A DNA stretch of 48,247 nt from contig CALFJB010000007.1 of NCBI GenBank assembly GCA_937877565.1, positions 1 to 48,247 of the forward strand, read 5' to 3'. The notes beneath the pieces were generated by a model, which made no database searches, had not been told where the DNA came from, and was given only the letters and a program-made list of their open reading frames with translations. Position 1 is the stretch's first letter. Each line of letters opens with the position of its first letter. This document shows, piece by piece, positions 34,823 to 42,652 of this stretch. Source of the DNA: an uncultured Selenomonadales bacterium (lineage in GTDB: Bacteria > Bacillota > Negativicutes > Selenomonadales > Selenomonadaceae). The position numbers and the translations under genes were made by a program.

Positions 34823-35317
34823 ATGAAAGAATTTTCATTACCGCTCATGAGCGAATATACACGCCCTGTAATTGAGCTTTATAATTTGCCCACACTGATT
34901 GACACCGGCGCACTTATTCCGGTATTTTCAATTTTTCCAACGACATTAGAGAAATATTTTGACATTAAACTTCTTTTGCCTGATGAACATATAACGGGAT
35001 TTGGCGGCGAAGCAAAAGGCGCGGTTTATTCAATTTCAAATTTTCAAGTTGGTGATTTAATTTTCAATGACTTTGAAATTTTTATACCTAAAAAGCCAAA
35101 GTTTCAATTTCCATTTTTATTAAGTGCAAATTTGTTTCACGGTATGATTTATGAAATTGACACGATAAATAAAAAATTTACCGTGCGAATGAAAGACGAG
35201 CAAAATTTGATGCGCGAATGCAAAATTAAGGAAGTGCGCGGGCAATTATACCCGCAAATTGACGGTGTTTTATTTCAAGATGTAGATATGTTTATTCATG
35301 ATTATATGGTTCTTTAA
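34823..35317 (+). CDS. Retropepsin-like aspartic protease-fold protein
   Basis: The 164-residue protein has the catalytic-type LIDTGALIPVF (DTG at about 29-31), a flap-like TGFGGEAKG and a downstream hydrophobic LLSANLFHGM, the pattern of bacterial retropepsin-like domains. It could work as a homodimeric protease; the substrate is unknown. ATG 34823 lies eight bases after AGGAG. A terminator follows. Confidence 0.65.
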   Translation: MKEFSLPLMSEYTRPVIELYNLPTLIDTGALIPVFSIFPTTLEKYFDIKLLLPDEHITGFGGEAKGAVYSISNFQVGDLIFNDFEIFIPKKPKFQFPFLLSANLFHGMIYEIDTINKKFTVRMKDEQNLMRECKIKEVRGQLYPQIDGVLFQDVDMFIHDYMVL

Positions 35318-35338
35318 TAAGTGATAATTTAAATTTTG

Positions 35339-35370
35339 AACTTCGCCAAAACTGCGCGAAGTTTTTTTTT
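35339..35370. terminator. Hairpin terminator between convergent genes
   Basis: AACTTCGC (35339-35346) pairs with GCGAAGTT (35356-35363), followed by a run of T to 35370. On the plus strand it ends the GGDEF-PTS-retropepsin unit. Confidence 0.85.
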
Positions 35371-36997
35371 ATTTGAAAATACCGATTCTGCTTAAAATTT
35401 TTACAGCGAATCTGCCGACCATTGGAATTTGTTGCATATCGTCTTTTTTCATTGCGCCGAAAAGTGCAACCGCTGCAATATACACCGCACAACCTACAAA
35501 AACCGCGCCAAACGTCGAAATAACTTCAATATTCCATTGCGCCATTGTAAAATCGTAGAAAAATTTAACAACAACCGCCATAACGCCCGCCGCGCAGATT
35601 GTTTTGAAAAGTTGCCCCATTTCCATTTTGTAGCCGATATATTTATGAATGAAGTACAAATTTATAAAAGCCGCCACGCCCATATCAGCCGCCGTTGCCC
35701 ACGCCGCACCCATTATTCCAAATGCAGGTAACGCCGTTAAATTCCAATTCAAAAAAACTTTAGCCGCCGCCGCCAATATCATATTTACCATTGGTATTGT
35801 TGTATGTCCCAAGCCTTGCAAAACGCCGGTTGAAACTTGATGCAGTCCCAATAAAATTATCGACACGGCAGAAATCATTACAGCATCGCCTGCGCCCGGT
35901 GCGTTGTAAATCAAGCTTGAAATTGGAGTTGCCAAAAAGAAAACTACTACGAACGCAGGAAAGCATACAAAATTTGAAATTCTAACGCCCGACGACGTTA
36001 ATAAAAAAATTTTATCAGTTTGTTTCAACGCCCGCGCCTCTGAAATTGCAGGGACGATTGAAACTGCCAATGACGCCGTTAAAATCGTTGCCAAATTTAT
36101 AAGCGGCACCGCCATACCGTTTAAATAGCCGAATAATTCTGTAGCTTGAGGGACGGAATATCCCGCCACTTCCAAACGTTGCGGCACTATCATTAAATCT
36201 AAATTCGACACGACAGGCAACATTATTGACGCGGCAGAAACCGGCAACGCCAATTTGAACATTCTTTTGACGATTGAAATTGTTGACTCGTTTGCAGATT
36301 CAGGAGTTGGTTGTAAATTTGCGCCGTAAGTTTTTTCAATTTCTTTGTTTAATTTTATGTGGAAGTAGACTAAAACCATTAAGCCTGTAACCGCGCCAGC
36401 CAACGCGCCCAAACTTGCCCCTGCCGCCGCGTAGTCCAAACCGTAAGGCAACATTAAATAGGCAAGCACAATCATTACTATAACGCGGAAAATTTGCTCC
36501 ACAATTTGACTTACCGCCGTTGGAGTCATTCTTTGCCAGCCTTGCAAATATCCTCTGGACGCCGCCAAAAATGTTACAAAGAAAACCGTTGGCGCAAGTA
36601 CCACGACCGACATATAAGCGCGGGCGTCTCTGATAAATTGATATTCAATTAACCAACTTGCAGAAAAATATGTCAGCACGGAAAAAATTACGCCCGTTAC
36701 GAACATTAAGCCCATTGCAATTCTAAAGACACGTTTTGCGCCGAAAATGTCATTCAACGCCACGCGCTCCGCCGTGATTATCGAAATTGCAACGGGAACG
36801 CCCGCTTGCGAAACTGTCATTGCGAAAAAATAAATTGGAAACGCCATTTGATACAGTCCAATTCCTTCGCCGCCCAAAATTCTTGAAACAAATATCCAAT
36901 TCAACGAGCCAATTACTTTGACAACAAAACTTGCGATTGTCAAAATCATTGTACCCTTTAAAAATTTCTCACTGCCGGTATTTTTATCTTCCGCCAT
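35369..36997 (-). CDS. MOP-superfamily polysaccharide flippase (SpoVB/MurJ-like)
   Basis: The 542-residue protein has about 14 membrane helices and the SpoVB-like N-terminus FLKGTMILTIASFVVKVIGSLNWIFVSRILGGEGIGLYQMAFP plus ASRGYLQGWQRMTPTAVSQIVEQI. Relatives flip lipid-linked cell-wall or polysaccharide units. It is more like SpoVB/YabM than MurJ, though the organism may not sporulate. The start ATG 36997 follows GAAAGA. Confidence 0.87.
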   Translation of the reverse strand: MAEDKNTGSEKFLKGTMILTIASFVVKVIGSLNWIFVSRILGGEGIGLYQMAFPIYFFAMTVSQAGVPVAISIITAERVALNDIFGAKRVFRIAMGLMFVTGVIFSVLTYFSASWLIEYQFIRDARAYMSVVVLAPTVFFVTFLAASRGYLQGWQRMTPTAVSQIVEQIFRVIVMIVLAYLMLPYGLDYAAAGASLGALAGAVTGLMVLVYFHIKLNKEIEKTYGANLQPTPESANESTISIVKRMFKLALPVSAASIMLPVVSNLDLMIVPQRLEVAGYSVPQATELFGYLNGMAVPLINLATILTASLAVSIVPAISEARALKQTDKIFLLTSSGVRISNFVCFPAFVVVFFLATPISSLIYNAPGAGDAVMISAVSIILLGLHQVSTGVLQGLGHTTIPMVNMILAAAAKVFLNWNLTALPAFGIMGAAWATAADMGVAAFINLYFIHKYIGYKMEMGQLFKTICAAGVMAVVVKFFYDFTMAQWNIEVISTFGAVFVGCAVYIAAVALFGAMKKDDMQQIPMVGRFAVKILSRIGIFK

Positions 36998-37020
36998 TCT
37001 TTCAGTAACACCGCCTATAG

Positions 37021-37067
37021 TTGCAAAAAGTTTTTCTCAAAGTTATAATTTTGAAGTGATTATAACA
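37021..37067. promoter_or_regulatory. Overlapping divergent promoters
   Basis: On the plus strand TTGCAA (37021-37026), a 17-base spacer and TATAAT (37044-37049) form a good promoter for the DUF4931 gene. On the minus strand TGTTATAAT (37067-37059) is an extended -10 for the flippase gene. The two start sites face each other within about 15 bases, so transcription may interfere. Confidence 0.6.
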
Positions 37068-37127
37068 TTTTTCAGGCGACTGTGTATATTTTTTTTGAAA
37101 ATCTTATGAAAGTTAGAGGGCGAGTCT

Positions 37128-37913
37128 ATGAAAATAAATCTGATAAAATTTAATACTGATATTGGCAAGACAAAGCCCGAAAATATTGTTCACACCGAAA
37201 ACGCTTGCCCGTTTTGCGACGTTGAACATTTGACAAATATTTTGGACACTGACGGCGATATTATTTTTCTGAAAAATAAATATCCTGTGATTGAGGGCGC
37301 GGATTTATTTGTGCTGATTGAAGGCAAGGAATGTGATATTGATATGCCCGGCTACAGCCGCGAACATATGCGCCGCGTCATTGAAATGGGCTTGAAACAT
37401 TGGAAAAATCTTTTGAATTGCGGAAAGTACGAGGAAGTTTTATTTTTTAAAAATTTTGGTCCAATGTCCGGCGGCACTATCAAGCATCCACATATGCAAA
37501 TTGCCGCGTTTCCAAAATTAAATTCTGAACTGCTTTTTGATGAACGGGAACTGCGCGGCTTAATCATTGCGGAAAAAAACGGCGTTGAGTTAAACGTTTC
37601 AAATTTTCCCCGCGTAGGATTCGGCGAATTGAACGTTGTATTTTCAAAAGGCGGCGACGTTCAAACTTTGGCAGATTTTTTACAAATTGGCGTACATTAT
37701 CTGATGAATTATTTCAGAAAAAATTTGAGCAGTTACAATATTTTTTTCTACCACAATGACGAAAAAATTTTTGCAAAGATAATGCCGCGTTTTGCAACTT
37801 CGCCGTATTTTGTAGGGTATAACGTGCATTTTCTGCCGCGCAATATTCCGCAAATTGCCGACGAAGTTTTTAAAATTTATTTCAGCGACGATAAAAAAAT
37901 TATTTTCAAGTAG
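37128..37913 (+). CDS. DUF4931/GalT-like HIT-superfamily protein
   Basis: The 261-residue protein has a CPFC pair near residue 28 and GGTIKHPHMQIAAFP (His-Pro-His, about 118-132), resembling galactose-1-phosphate uridylyltransferases and the DUF4931 family. Zinc binding and nucleotidyl transfer are likely; the substrate is unknown. It is 12 bases before hemL. Confidence 0.7.
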   Translation: MKINLIKFNTDIGKTKPENIVHTENACPFCDVEHLTNILDTDGDIIFLKNKYPVIEGADLFVLIEGKECDIDMPGYSREHMRRVIEMGLKHWKNLLNCGKYEEVLFFKNFGPMSGGTIKHPHMQIAAFPKLNSELLFDERELRGLIIAEKNGVELNVSNFPRVGFGELNVVFSKGGDVQTLADFLQIGVHYLMNYFRKNLSSYNIFFYHNDEKIFAKIMPRFATSPYFVGYNVHFLPRNIPQIADEVFKIYFSDDKKIIFK

Positions 37914-37925
37914 GAGGATAAAATT

Positions 37926-39191
37926 TTGAAATTAGAAAAATCAGCCGCCGCCTTTGAGCTTGCTAAAAAGTTTATGCCGGGCGGCGTTAATAGTCCCGTT
38001 CGTTCTTACCAAAATGTTGACTGCAACCCGCCTTTCATTTCCCGCGCCAAAGGCAGTCACATTTTTGATATTGACGGGAATAATTTTATAGATTATGTTG
38101 GTTCATGGGGTCCAATGATTTTAGGACACGCTAATGAAAAAGTTGTTGACGCGCTAAAAAAAGCCGTTGAACGCGGTACAAGTTACGGTGCACCGACTGA
38201 ACTTGAAACTGAACTTGCTAAACTTGTACAAAAATTTTATCATTCAATGGAAGTTATGCGAATGGTAAATTCCGGCACTGAAGCTACAATGAGTGCGCTC
38301 CGCGTTGCCAGAGGTTTTACACGCCGTGAAAAAATCGTAAAATTTATTGGTTGTTATCACGGACACAGCGATTCTTTGTTGGTAAATGCAGGGAGCGGCG
38401 CGGCGACTTTTGGCGAGCCGTCAAGTCCCGGCGTTACCGTTGGAACTGCCAAAGATACAATCGCCCTGCCGTATAATGATATTGCCGCCGTTGAAAAAAT
38501 TTTTAATGAATGTGGTGAACAAATTGCCGCCGTTATCGTTGAGCCGGTTGCAGGAAATATGGGGCTTGTACTTCCTGAAGAAAATTTTTTGCAAACTCTG
38601 CGCGACGTTACTAAAAAATACGGCGCAGTTTTAATTTTTGATGAAGTTATGAGCGGTTTTAGAGTTACCGTTCAAAATAAAATTACGCCGGATTTAACTT
38701 GCTTAGGAAAAATAATTGGCGGAGGTTTACCGTGCGCCTGTTACGGCGGCAAGGCTGAAATTATGCGGAATGTTTCGCCGGACGGAAAGATTTATCAAGC
38801 GGGAACTTTGAGCGGCAACCCGCTTGCAATGACGGCGGGGATTGAAACTTTAAAAATTTTAATCGAAACTCCAAAATTTACCGAAAATCTTACTGCTAAA
38901 ACTTCAAAATTACTTGCCGAAATTAAAAAAGTTGCAGGCGTAGAAATTCAAACGCCGCAAGCAGGTTCAATGTTTTGCATATTTTTCAGCGATAAAAAAG
39001 TTAGAAATTACGCTGACGCCGCCGCCTCTAATCAAGCGCAATTCAAAAAATGGTTTATCGCAATGTTGGATCAGGGAATTTACCTTGCGCCTTCGCAGTT
39101 TGAAACGCTTTTTGTATCAGCCGCGCACACTGATGAAGACTTTGCAAAAACTATCGACGCGGCGAAAATCGCTTTCAAGGAGTTAATTTAA
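37926..39191 (+). CDS. hemL: Glutamate-1-semialdehyde 2,1-aminomutase
   Basis: HemL makes 5-aminolevulinate from glutamate-1-semialdehyde, a PLP-dependent step in tetrapyrrole synthesis. The 421-residue protein has PGGVNSPVRS, the GTEATMSALRVARG motif, FDEVMSGFR and the PLP lysine in LGKIIGGGLP (about residue 260). The start is TTG 37926 after TAGGAGGA. The stop overlaps the next ATG by one base. Confidence 0.96.
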   Translation: MKLEKSAAAFELAKKFMPGGVNSPVRSYQNVDCNPPFISRAKGSHIFDIDGNNFIDYVGSWGPMILGHANEKVVDALKKAVERGTSYGAPTELETELAKLVQKFYHSMEVMRMVNSGTEATMSALRVARGFTRREKIVKFIGCYHGHSDSLLVNAGSGAATFGEPSSPGVTVGTAKDTIALPYNDIAAVEKIFNECGEQIAAVIVEPVAGNMGLVLPEENFLQTLRDVTKKYGAVLIFDEVMSGFRVTVQNKITPDLTCLGKIIGGGLPCACYGGKAEIMRNVSPDGKIYQAGTLSGNPLAMTAGIETLKILIETPKFTENLTAKTSKLLAEIKKVAGVEIQTPQAGSMFCIFFSDKKVRNYADAAASNQAQFKKWFIAMLDQGIYLAPSQFETLFVSAAHTDEDFAKTIDAAKIAFKELI

Positions 39192-39526
39192 TGGACGAAA
39201 AAAAAGAGCCGGTTAAACAACCGACTAAAAAAATTAAATTGAATTGCGCCAAGTGCGGTAAAAAACTTGAAGAGAAAGATGCACTGATTCATAAAAATTT
39301 GGACGGCAAACAGGAAATAATTTGCCACGATTGTTTCAAGGAGGCAACCGGCGTAGATTATAAAACTTTTTTATACAGACGCGAAGCCGCCAAACAAACG
39401 CTTTTTGCAACGCTTTTCTGCATTGGTGCGACGATTTATGCTTTTGTCGAGGAAGGCTGGGAATATGGCGTGGCAGGTATTTTCATCACGATTTTAATTT
39501 TCCTGTTTTCTGCAAAGGTGAAATGA
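39191..39526 (+). CDS. Zinc-ribbon membrane protein (unknown)
   Basis: The 111-residue protein has CAKC and CHDC, a probable zinc ribbon (about residues 18-52), and two predicted membrane helices (about 68-108). No family is recognised. It overlaps the hemL stop by one base, so it is probably coupled to it, and the next gene starts one base after its own stop. Confidence 0.65.
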   Translation: MDEKKEPVKQPTKKIKLNCAKCGKKLEEKDALIHKNLDGKQEIICHDCFKEATGVDYKTFLYRREAAKQTLFATLFCIGATIYAFVEEGWEYGVAGIFITILIFLFSAKVK

Positions 39527-39527
39527 A

Positions 39528-39869
39528 ATGCGCTGGAAAGTTACAGACCCTCTCGGCAATGAAATTTTTCTTAAAAATTCAACTTACACCGAACACATAT
39601 TGGGCGACTACGAAGACAAAGATAAATCTTACAGAAAAATGCTGGAGCCATTGGCGATACAAACATTGATAGACCCGCGTTATATTGTAAAAGACGGAAA
39701 GCGGCGATTGTATTACGATTTAATTGTAGCTGAAAAAAATCCTCTGAAATTGCGAATTTTAAAAGTAGTGGTTGATTTCGGCGGCGAAGTCGTAACGTGG
39801 ACAACTTTAAGAAAAGGCGATTCTATTTTTGAAGGAGGAATAATTTATGATTCAATTTCCGGTAAATAA
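39528..39869 (+). CDS. Probable BECR-fold nuclease-like toxin
   Basis: The 113-residue protein has a TEHIL histidine segment, a central TLIDPRYIVKDGKRRLYYDLI strand and a C-terminal VVDFGGEVVTWTTLRKG, resembling phage-type Barnase/EndoU/ColicinE5/RelE-like proteins. Its stop overlaps the start of a DUF2283 gene by 23 bases, a toxin-antitoxin layout. The nuclease assignment is tentative and rests on pattern and context. Confidence 0.5.
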   Translation: MRWKVTDPLGNEIFLKNSTYTEHILGDYEDKDKSYRKMLEPLAIQTLIDPRYIVKDGKRRLYYDLIVAEKNPLKLRILKVVVDFGGEVVTWTTLRKGDSIFEGGIIYDSISGK

Positions 39870-40086
39870 ATATGATGCCGACCATGACGTTTTGCACGTT
39901 TATTTAAGTGAACGTTGCAACTGTATGGATTCATCGGCTGAAGAACCTGTGAAAGATATTTATGTTTTGTATGACGACGACACGGACGAAATAACCGGCT
40001 TTAAAATTTTAGACTTCAAAAAAAATGCAGATACAGTTCGCAAAATGTACCCGCAATATAATTTCGTTATAAATCAAAAACGCTGA
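39847..40086 (+). CDS. DUF2283 family protein, probable antitoxin
   Basis: The 79-residue protein matches the DUF2283 pattern: YDADHDVLHVYLSE, then DIYVLYDDDTDEITGFKILDFKKN. DUF2283 proteins often accompany small toxin genes. The ribosome site GGAGG lies inside the preceding gene, so expression is coupled to it. Confidence 0.78.
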   Translation: MIQFPVNKYDADHDVLHVYLSERCNCMDSSAEEPVKDIYVLYDDDTDEITGFKILDFKKNADTVRKMYPQYNFVINQKR

Positions 40087-40114
40087 AAAATAAATTTGAC
40101 AAAGGTAAGGCAAA

Positions 40115-40975
40115 ATGGCTCAAAGTAAAAATTTGAATATGCTGTTAATGGACGGCACGGCAACCGGTAGAATTAAATGTACGGTTTCAAATTGGATTGG
40201 CGTTGCATTCAAAATTCCGCGCGATAAAGTTGAAAGTTTTAAAAATCGTGACGAATTAAAATACAGTGGAATTTATTTTCTACTTGGCGAAAATGAAGTT
40301 TACATTGGGCAAGCCGGTAACCGCAAAAACGGCGAAGGAATTTTAAAGCGTCTCTTGGAACACAAAAAAAATTCAGATAAAAATTATTGGAGTGAAGCTG
40401 TAATTTTTACCACGTCGAATAATTCTCACGGCTCAACTGAAATTAGTTTTCTGGAAAACAAATTTTGCAACCTTGCCATTAACGCCAAACGCTACGAAGT
40501 TAAAAACAGTAACGACCCTTCGCCCGGCAATATCACCGAAGAAAAAGAAATTGAGCTTGAAGAATTTGCCGAGTATGTTCAAATTGTTATGGCAATGTTG
40601 GGATATAAAATCTTTGAGCCACTTACAGAAAAGTTTGTCCAAAATTCTAATATCGAAACAAAATTTTGTCTTGAGAGAAATATAAAAAATCTAAACACAA
40701 AAATAAAAGCTGTTGGCAGGATGACAGCTGACGGATTTATGGTTTTAAAAGGAAGTCAAATTTCGCCGCTGGAAGACTCAATAATTTCCGCCAATGTAAA
40801 AAAGGCACGACGAACGGCAAAAATCAACTCTGAAAATATTTTGCAGGAAGACATATTTTTCCCGCAACCTTCGCCCGCCGCAACTTTTGTTATTGGAAAA
40901 CCTGCCAATGGCTGGACTGAATGGAAAACTGAAGACGGAATAACTTTGAAAGAATTTGAGGAGAACAATCAATGA
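40115..40975 (+). CDS. GIY-YIG nuclease-fold protein with DUF4357 domain
   Basis: The 286-residue protein has a GIY-YIG domain (GIYFLLGENEVYIGQAGN, about 51-68; then LKRLLEHKK and a conserved glutamate/asparagine in FLENKF) and a C-terminal DUF4357 (MTADGFMVLKGSQISP, about 206-221). Such proteins often accompany defence or restriction loci. The start has AAAGGTAAGG. Its stop overlaps the ATG of a tiny downstream gene by four bases. Confidence 0.85.
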   Translation: MAQSKNLNMLLMDGTATGRIKCTVSNWIGVAFKIPRDKVESFKNRDELKYSGIYFLLGENEVYIGQAGNRKNGEGILKRLLEHKKNSDKNYWSEAVIFTTSNNSHGSTEISFLENKFCNLAINAKRYEVKNSNDPSPGNITEEKEIELEEFAEYVQIVMAMLGYKIFEPLTEKFVQNSNIETKFCLERNIKNLNTKIKAVGRMTADGFMVLKGSQISPLEDSIISANVKKARRTAKINSENILQEDIFFPQPSPAATFVIGKPANGWTEWKTEDGITLKEFEENNQ

Positions 40976-41130
40976 AAAATAATAACGCGCCTTTAAGCGA
41001 AACTGAATTTAAAAAAGCGTGGGAAAACTTGGAGGACGAACACGAACAGGAACTTCAACGCCTCCGCGCAGAAATTGAGCAGGAAGAAACTAAAAACGCT
41101 GAAATTCAAAAATCACAATCTGAAAAATAA
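40972..41130 (+). CDS. Small coiled-coil protein coupled to the GIY-YIG gene
   Basis: A 52-residue protein, rich in Glu, Lys and Gln (EFKKAWENLEDEHEQELQRL), predicted as one long helix or coiled coil. Its ATG overlaps the upstream TGA (ATGA). Its 3' end overlaps the 3' end of the convergent ABC gene by 18 bases. No family recognised; it may be a partner or regulator of the GIY-YIG protein. Confidence 0.6.
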   Translation: MKNNNAPLSETEFKKAWENLEDEHEQELQRLRAEIEQEETKNAEIQKSQSEK

Positions 41131-41841
41131 ATTTTGCATTTCCGCAGAATTAAAAACTTCGTCAGCAGTACCAACTTTTAAAACGCGCTTGTTAAGTAAA
41201 ATTACTTGATCGGCGTATTTTTTTACCATTTCCAGATCGTGCGAAATTAAAAGTATCGCCATATCTTCAACCGCGCAAAGTTTCGCCGCCAATTCGTAAA
41301 AAATTTTCATTCCAACTTCATCGACGCCGCTAACAGGTTCATCAAGCAAAAGTAAATCCGGCAACGGCTCCATCGCCAACGCCAATAACACGCGCTGAAG
41401 TTCGCCGCCGCTTAATGCTCCCAATCGCCTGTCAATTAAATATTCTGCTTGTACGCGACTTAAAATTTTTGAAACTTTTTCGCGTATTGAATCAGCCGAA
41501 AATAACCAAACAGGTTTCCACGTCAAACACGCTTGAAATAAATCCAGTACCGAAGTTGGCGAAGTTGTATCAAATTTCAAAGTTTGCGGTACGTACCCAA
41601 TTATTGGGCGCAAATGTTTTCCCTTCGCGTCGAAATAATTCAGCTTGCCGGTATGTGAAACTTCGCCGAGAATTGATTTTAAAAGCGTCGATTTACCCGC
41701 GCCGTTCGGTCCAATTAGTGCCGTTAATTCGCCACAATTCAAAGTAAAATTCACGTCGTCAAAAATTACTAAGTCGCCGACTTTTACGCCGAAATTTTCT
41801 ACTTTTGTTTCGCAAAGTTTAGCTTTATGATGCTTTTGCAT
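41113..41841 (-). CDS. Metal-type ABC transporter ATP-binding protein (ZnuC-like)
   Basis: The 242-residue protein has Walker A GPNGAGKST, signature LSGGELQRVLLALA, Walker B DLLLLDEPVSGVD and the switch LLISHDLEMVKKYAD. It resembles Zn/Mn importers of the ZnuC/MntB class. No permease or binding protein lies beside it in the window. Its start overlaps the upstream coiled-coil gene by 17 bases. Confidence 0.87.
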   Translation of the reverse strand: MQKHHKAKLCETKVENFGVKVGDLVIFDDVNFTLNCGELTALIGPNGAGKSTLLKSILGEVSHTGKLNYFDAKGKHLRPIIGYVPQTLKFDTTSPTSVLDLFQACLTWKPVWLFSADSIREKVSKILSRVQAEYLIDRRLGALSGGELQRVLLALAMEPLPDLLLLDEPVSGVDEVGMKIFYELAAKLCAVEDMAILLISHDLEMVKKYADQVILLNKRVLKVGTADEVFNSAEMQNLFFRL

Positions 41842-42193
41842 TTTTCAAACTTTCAAGGCGTTCAATTTCTTTTTTGTGGCGTTCAAGGGCAAAAATCATT
41901 CTGCGGCGTTCGTCGTCGTCAAATTCGGGATTTTTTGAGGATGCTTCAATTTTTTTCATTCGTTCGGTTACAATTTCAATTTCTTTATCAATGGCAACTT
42001 TATTTTTTAAAACTTTACCGTAATTTGTAGAAATTTGATCCTGTATTGTGCGGTAAAAATTTTTTTCGCCGGAAAGATCGCCTATAAGTTCCGCAATTTC
42101 CAAAACTATTTCCAATGGGTCTTTGCAAAGTGAAATTGAATCGTTGAGTTTTTCGCGCAGAATTTCAACTGCGCCAAATTTCTTTTCTGCCAA
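41825..42193 (-). CDS. Coiled-coil protein of unknown function
   Basis: About 122 residues, highly charged and mostly helical (LAEKKFGAVEILREKL, ERMKKIEASS, ERHKKEIERLESLKNA). The start is TTG 42193 after AAAGGA; a longer open frame to 42301 would run backward into the tmRNA gene. It is coupled to the ABC gene by overlap. No family recognised. Confidence 0.65.
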   Translation of the reverse strand: MAEKKFGAVEILREKLNDSISLCKDPLEIVLEIAELIGDLSGEKNFYRTIQDQISTNYGKVLKNKVAIDKEIEIVTERMKKIEASSKNPEFDDDERRRMIFALERHKKEIERLESLKNAKAS

Positions 42194-42215
42194 ATTAATT
42201 TTCCTTTCTAAACTA

Positions 42216-42237
42216 TTAAAAGCCCGCCGAAGCGAGC
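42216..42237 (-). terminator. Terminator of ssrA
   Basis: On the minus strand GCTCGC-TTCG-GCGGGC forms a tetraloop hairpin (42237-42222), followed by TTTTAA. It ends tmRNA transcription; the next gene starts 23 bases downstream. Confidence 0.8.
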
Positions 42238-42251
42238 TGTTATTTGCTTGT

Positions 42252-42605
42252 TGGTGGAGATGAGGAGAATCGAACTCCTTTCCGAAAACGACGTTACCCA
42301 ACTTTCTCCGAGCGCATTCAATGGTTATTTTTCAACTTTACCGAGTCCATTGACAAACTTTGAAAAGTCAATCGCCGAAAAAATTTTCCCCAAAACGCTA
42401 CGGCGCGGCGCGTTTAGAGTATCCTGCATTGACCTCTGACACTACCTAGCAGGAATCAGCAGGCAGAGGCTGGCATTAAGCCGCCAGAGCGTATTCTTCG
42501 TTTGCGTTTAATTTAAAACACATTTTCCCCTTACTGAAGCGGTTCGAGGAACCCGCTGCTCGCTTATCAAATACCGGCAGTCCCCGTCGAAACCATTACA
42601 TCCCC
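42252..42605 (-). ncRNA. ssrA: tmRNA (transfer-messenger RNA)
   Basis: tmRNA frees stalled ribosomes. The 5' end is GGGGATGTAATGGTTTCGAC (42605 and on) and the 3' end has the T-arm GGAGTTCGATTCTCC and encoded CCA (42252). The tag frame is 42505-42476: resume codon GCA, peptide ANEEYALAA, then TAA. The C-terminal ALAA is the usual degradation signal. Length about 354 bases. Confidence 0.95.
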
Positions 42606-42623
42606 TTGTTAAAAATTTTTCGT

Positions 42624-42652
42624 AGTTTAGCACAAAAAATTTTCGCTGTCAA
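42624..42652 (-). promoter_or_regulatory. Sigma-A promoter of ssrA
   Basis: On the minus strand TTGACA (42652-42647), a 17-base spacer, TAAACT (42629-42624). The -35 starts directly after the dnaB stop codon. Confidence 0.75.

Noticed and set aside
42194..42301. Longer N-terminus for the coiled-coil gene
   Set aside because: It would translate the reverse of the tmRNA 3' end and its terminator; TTG 42193 has a good ribosome site.
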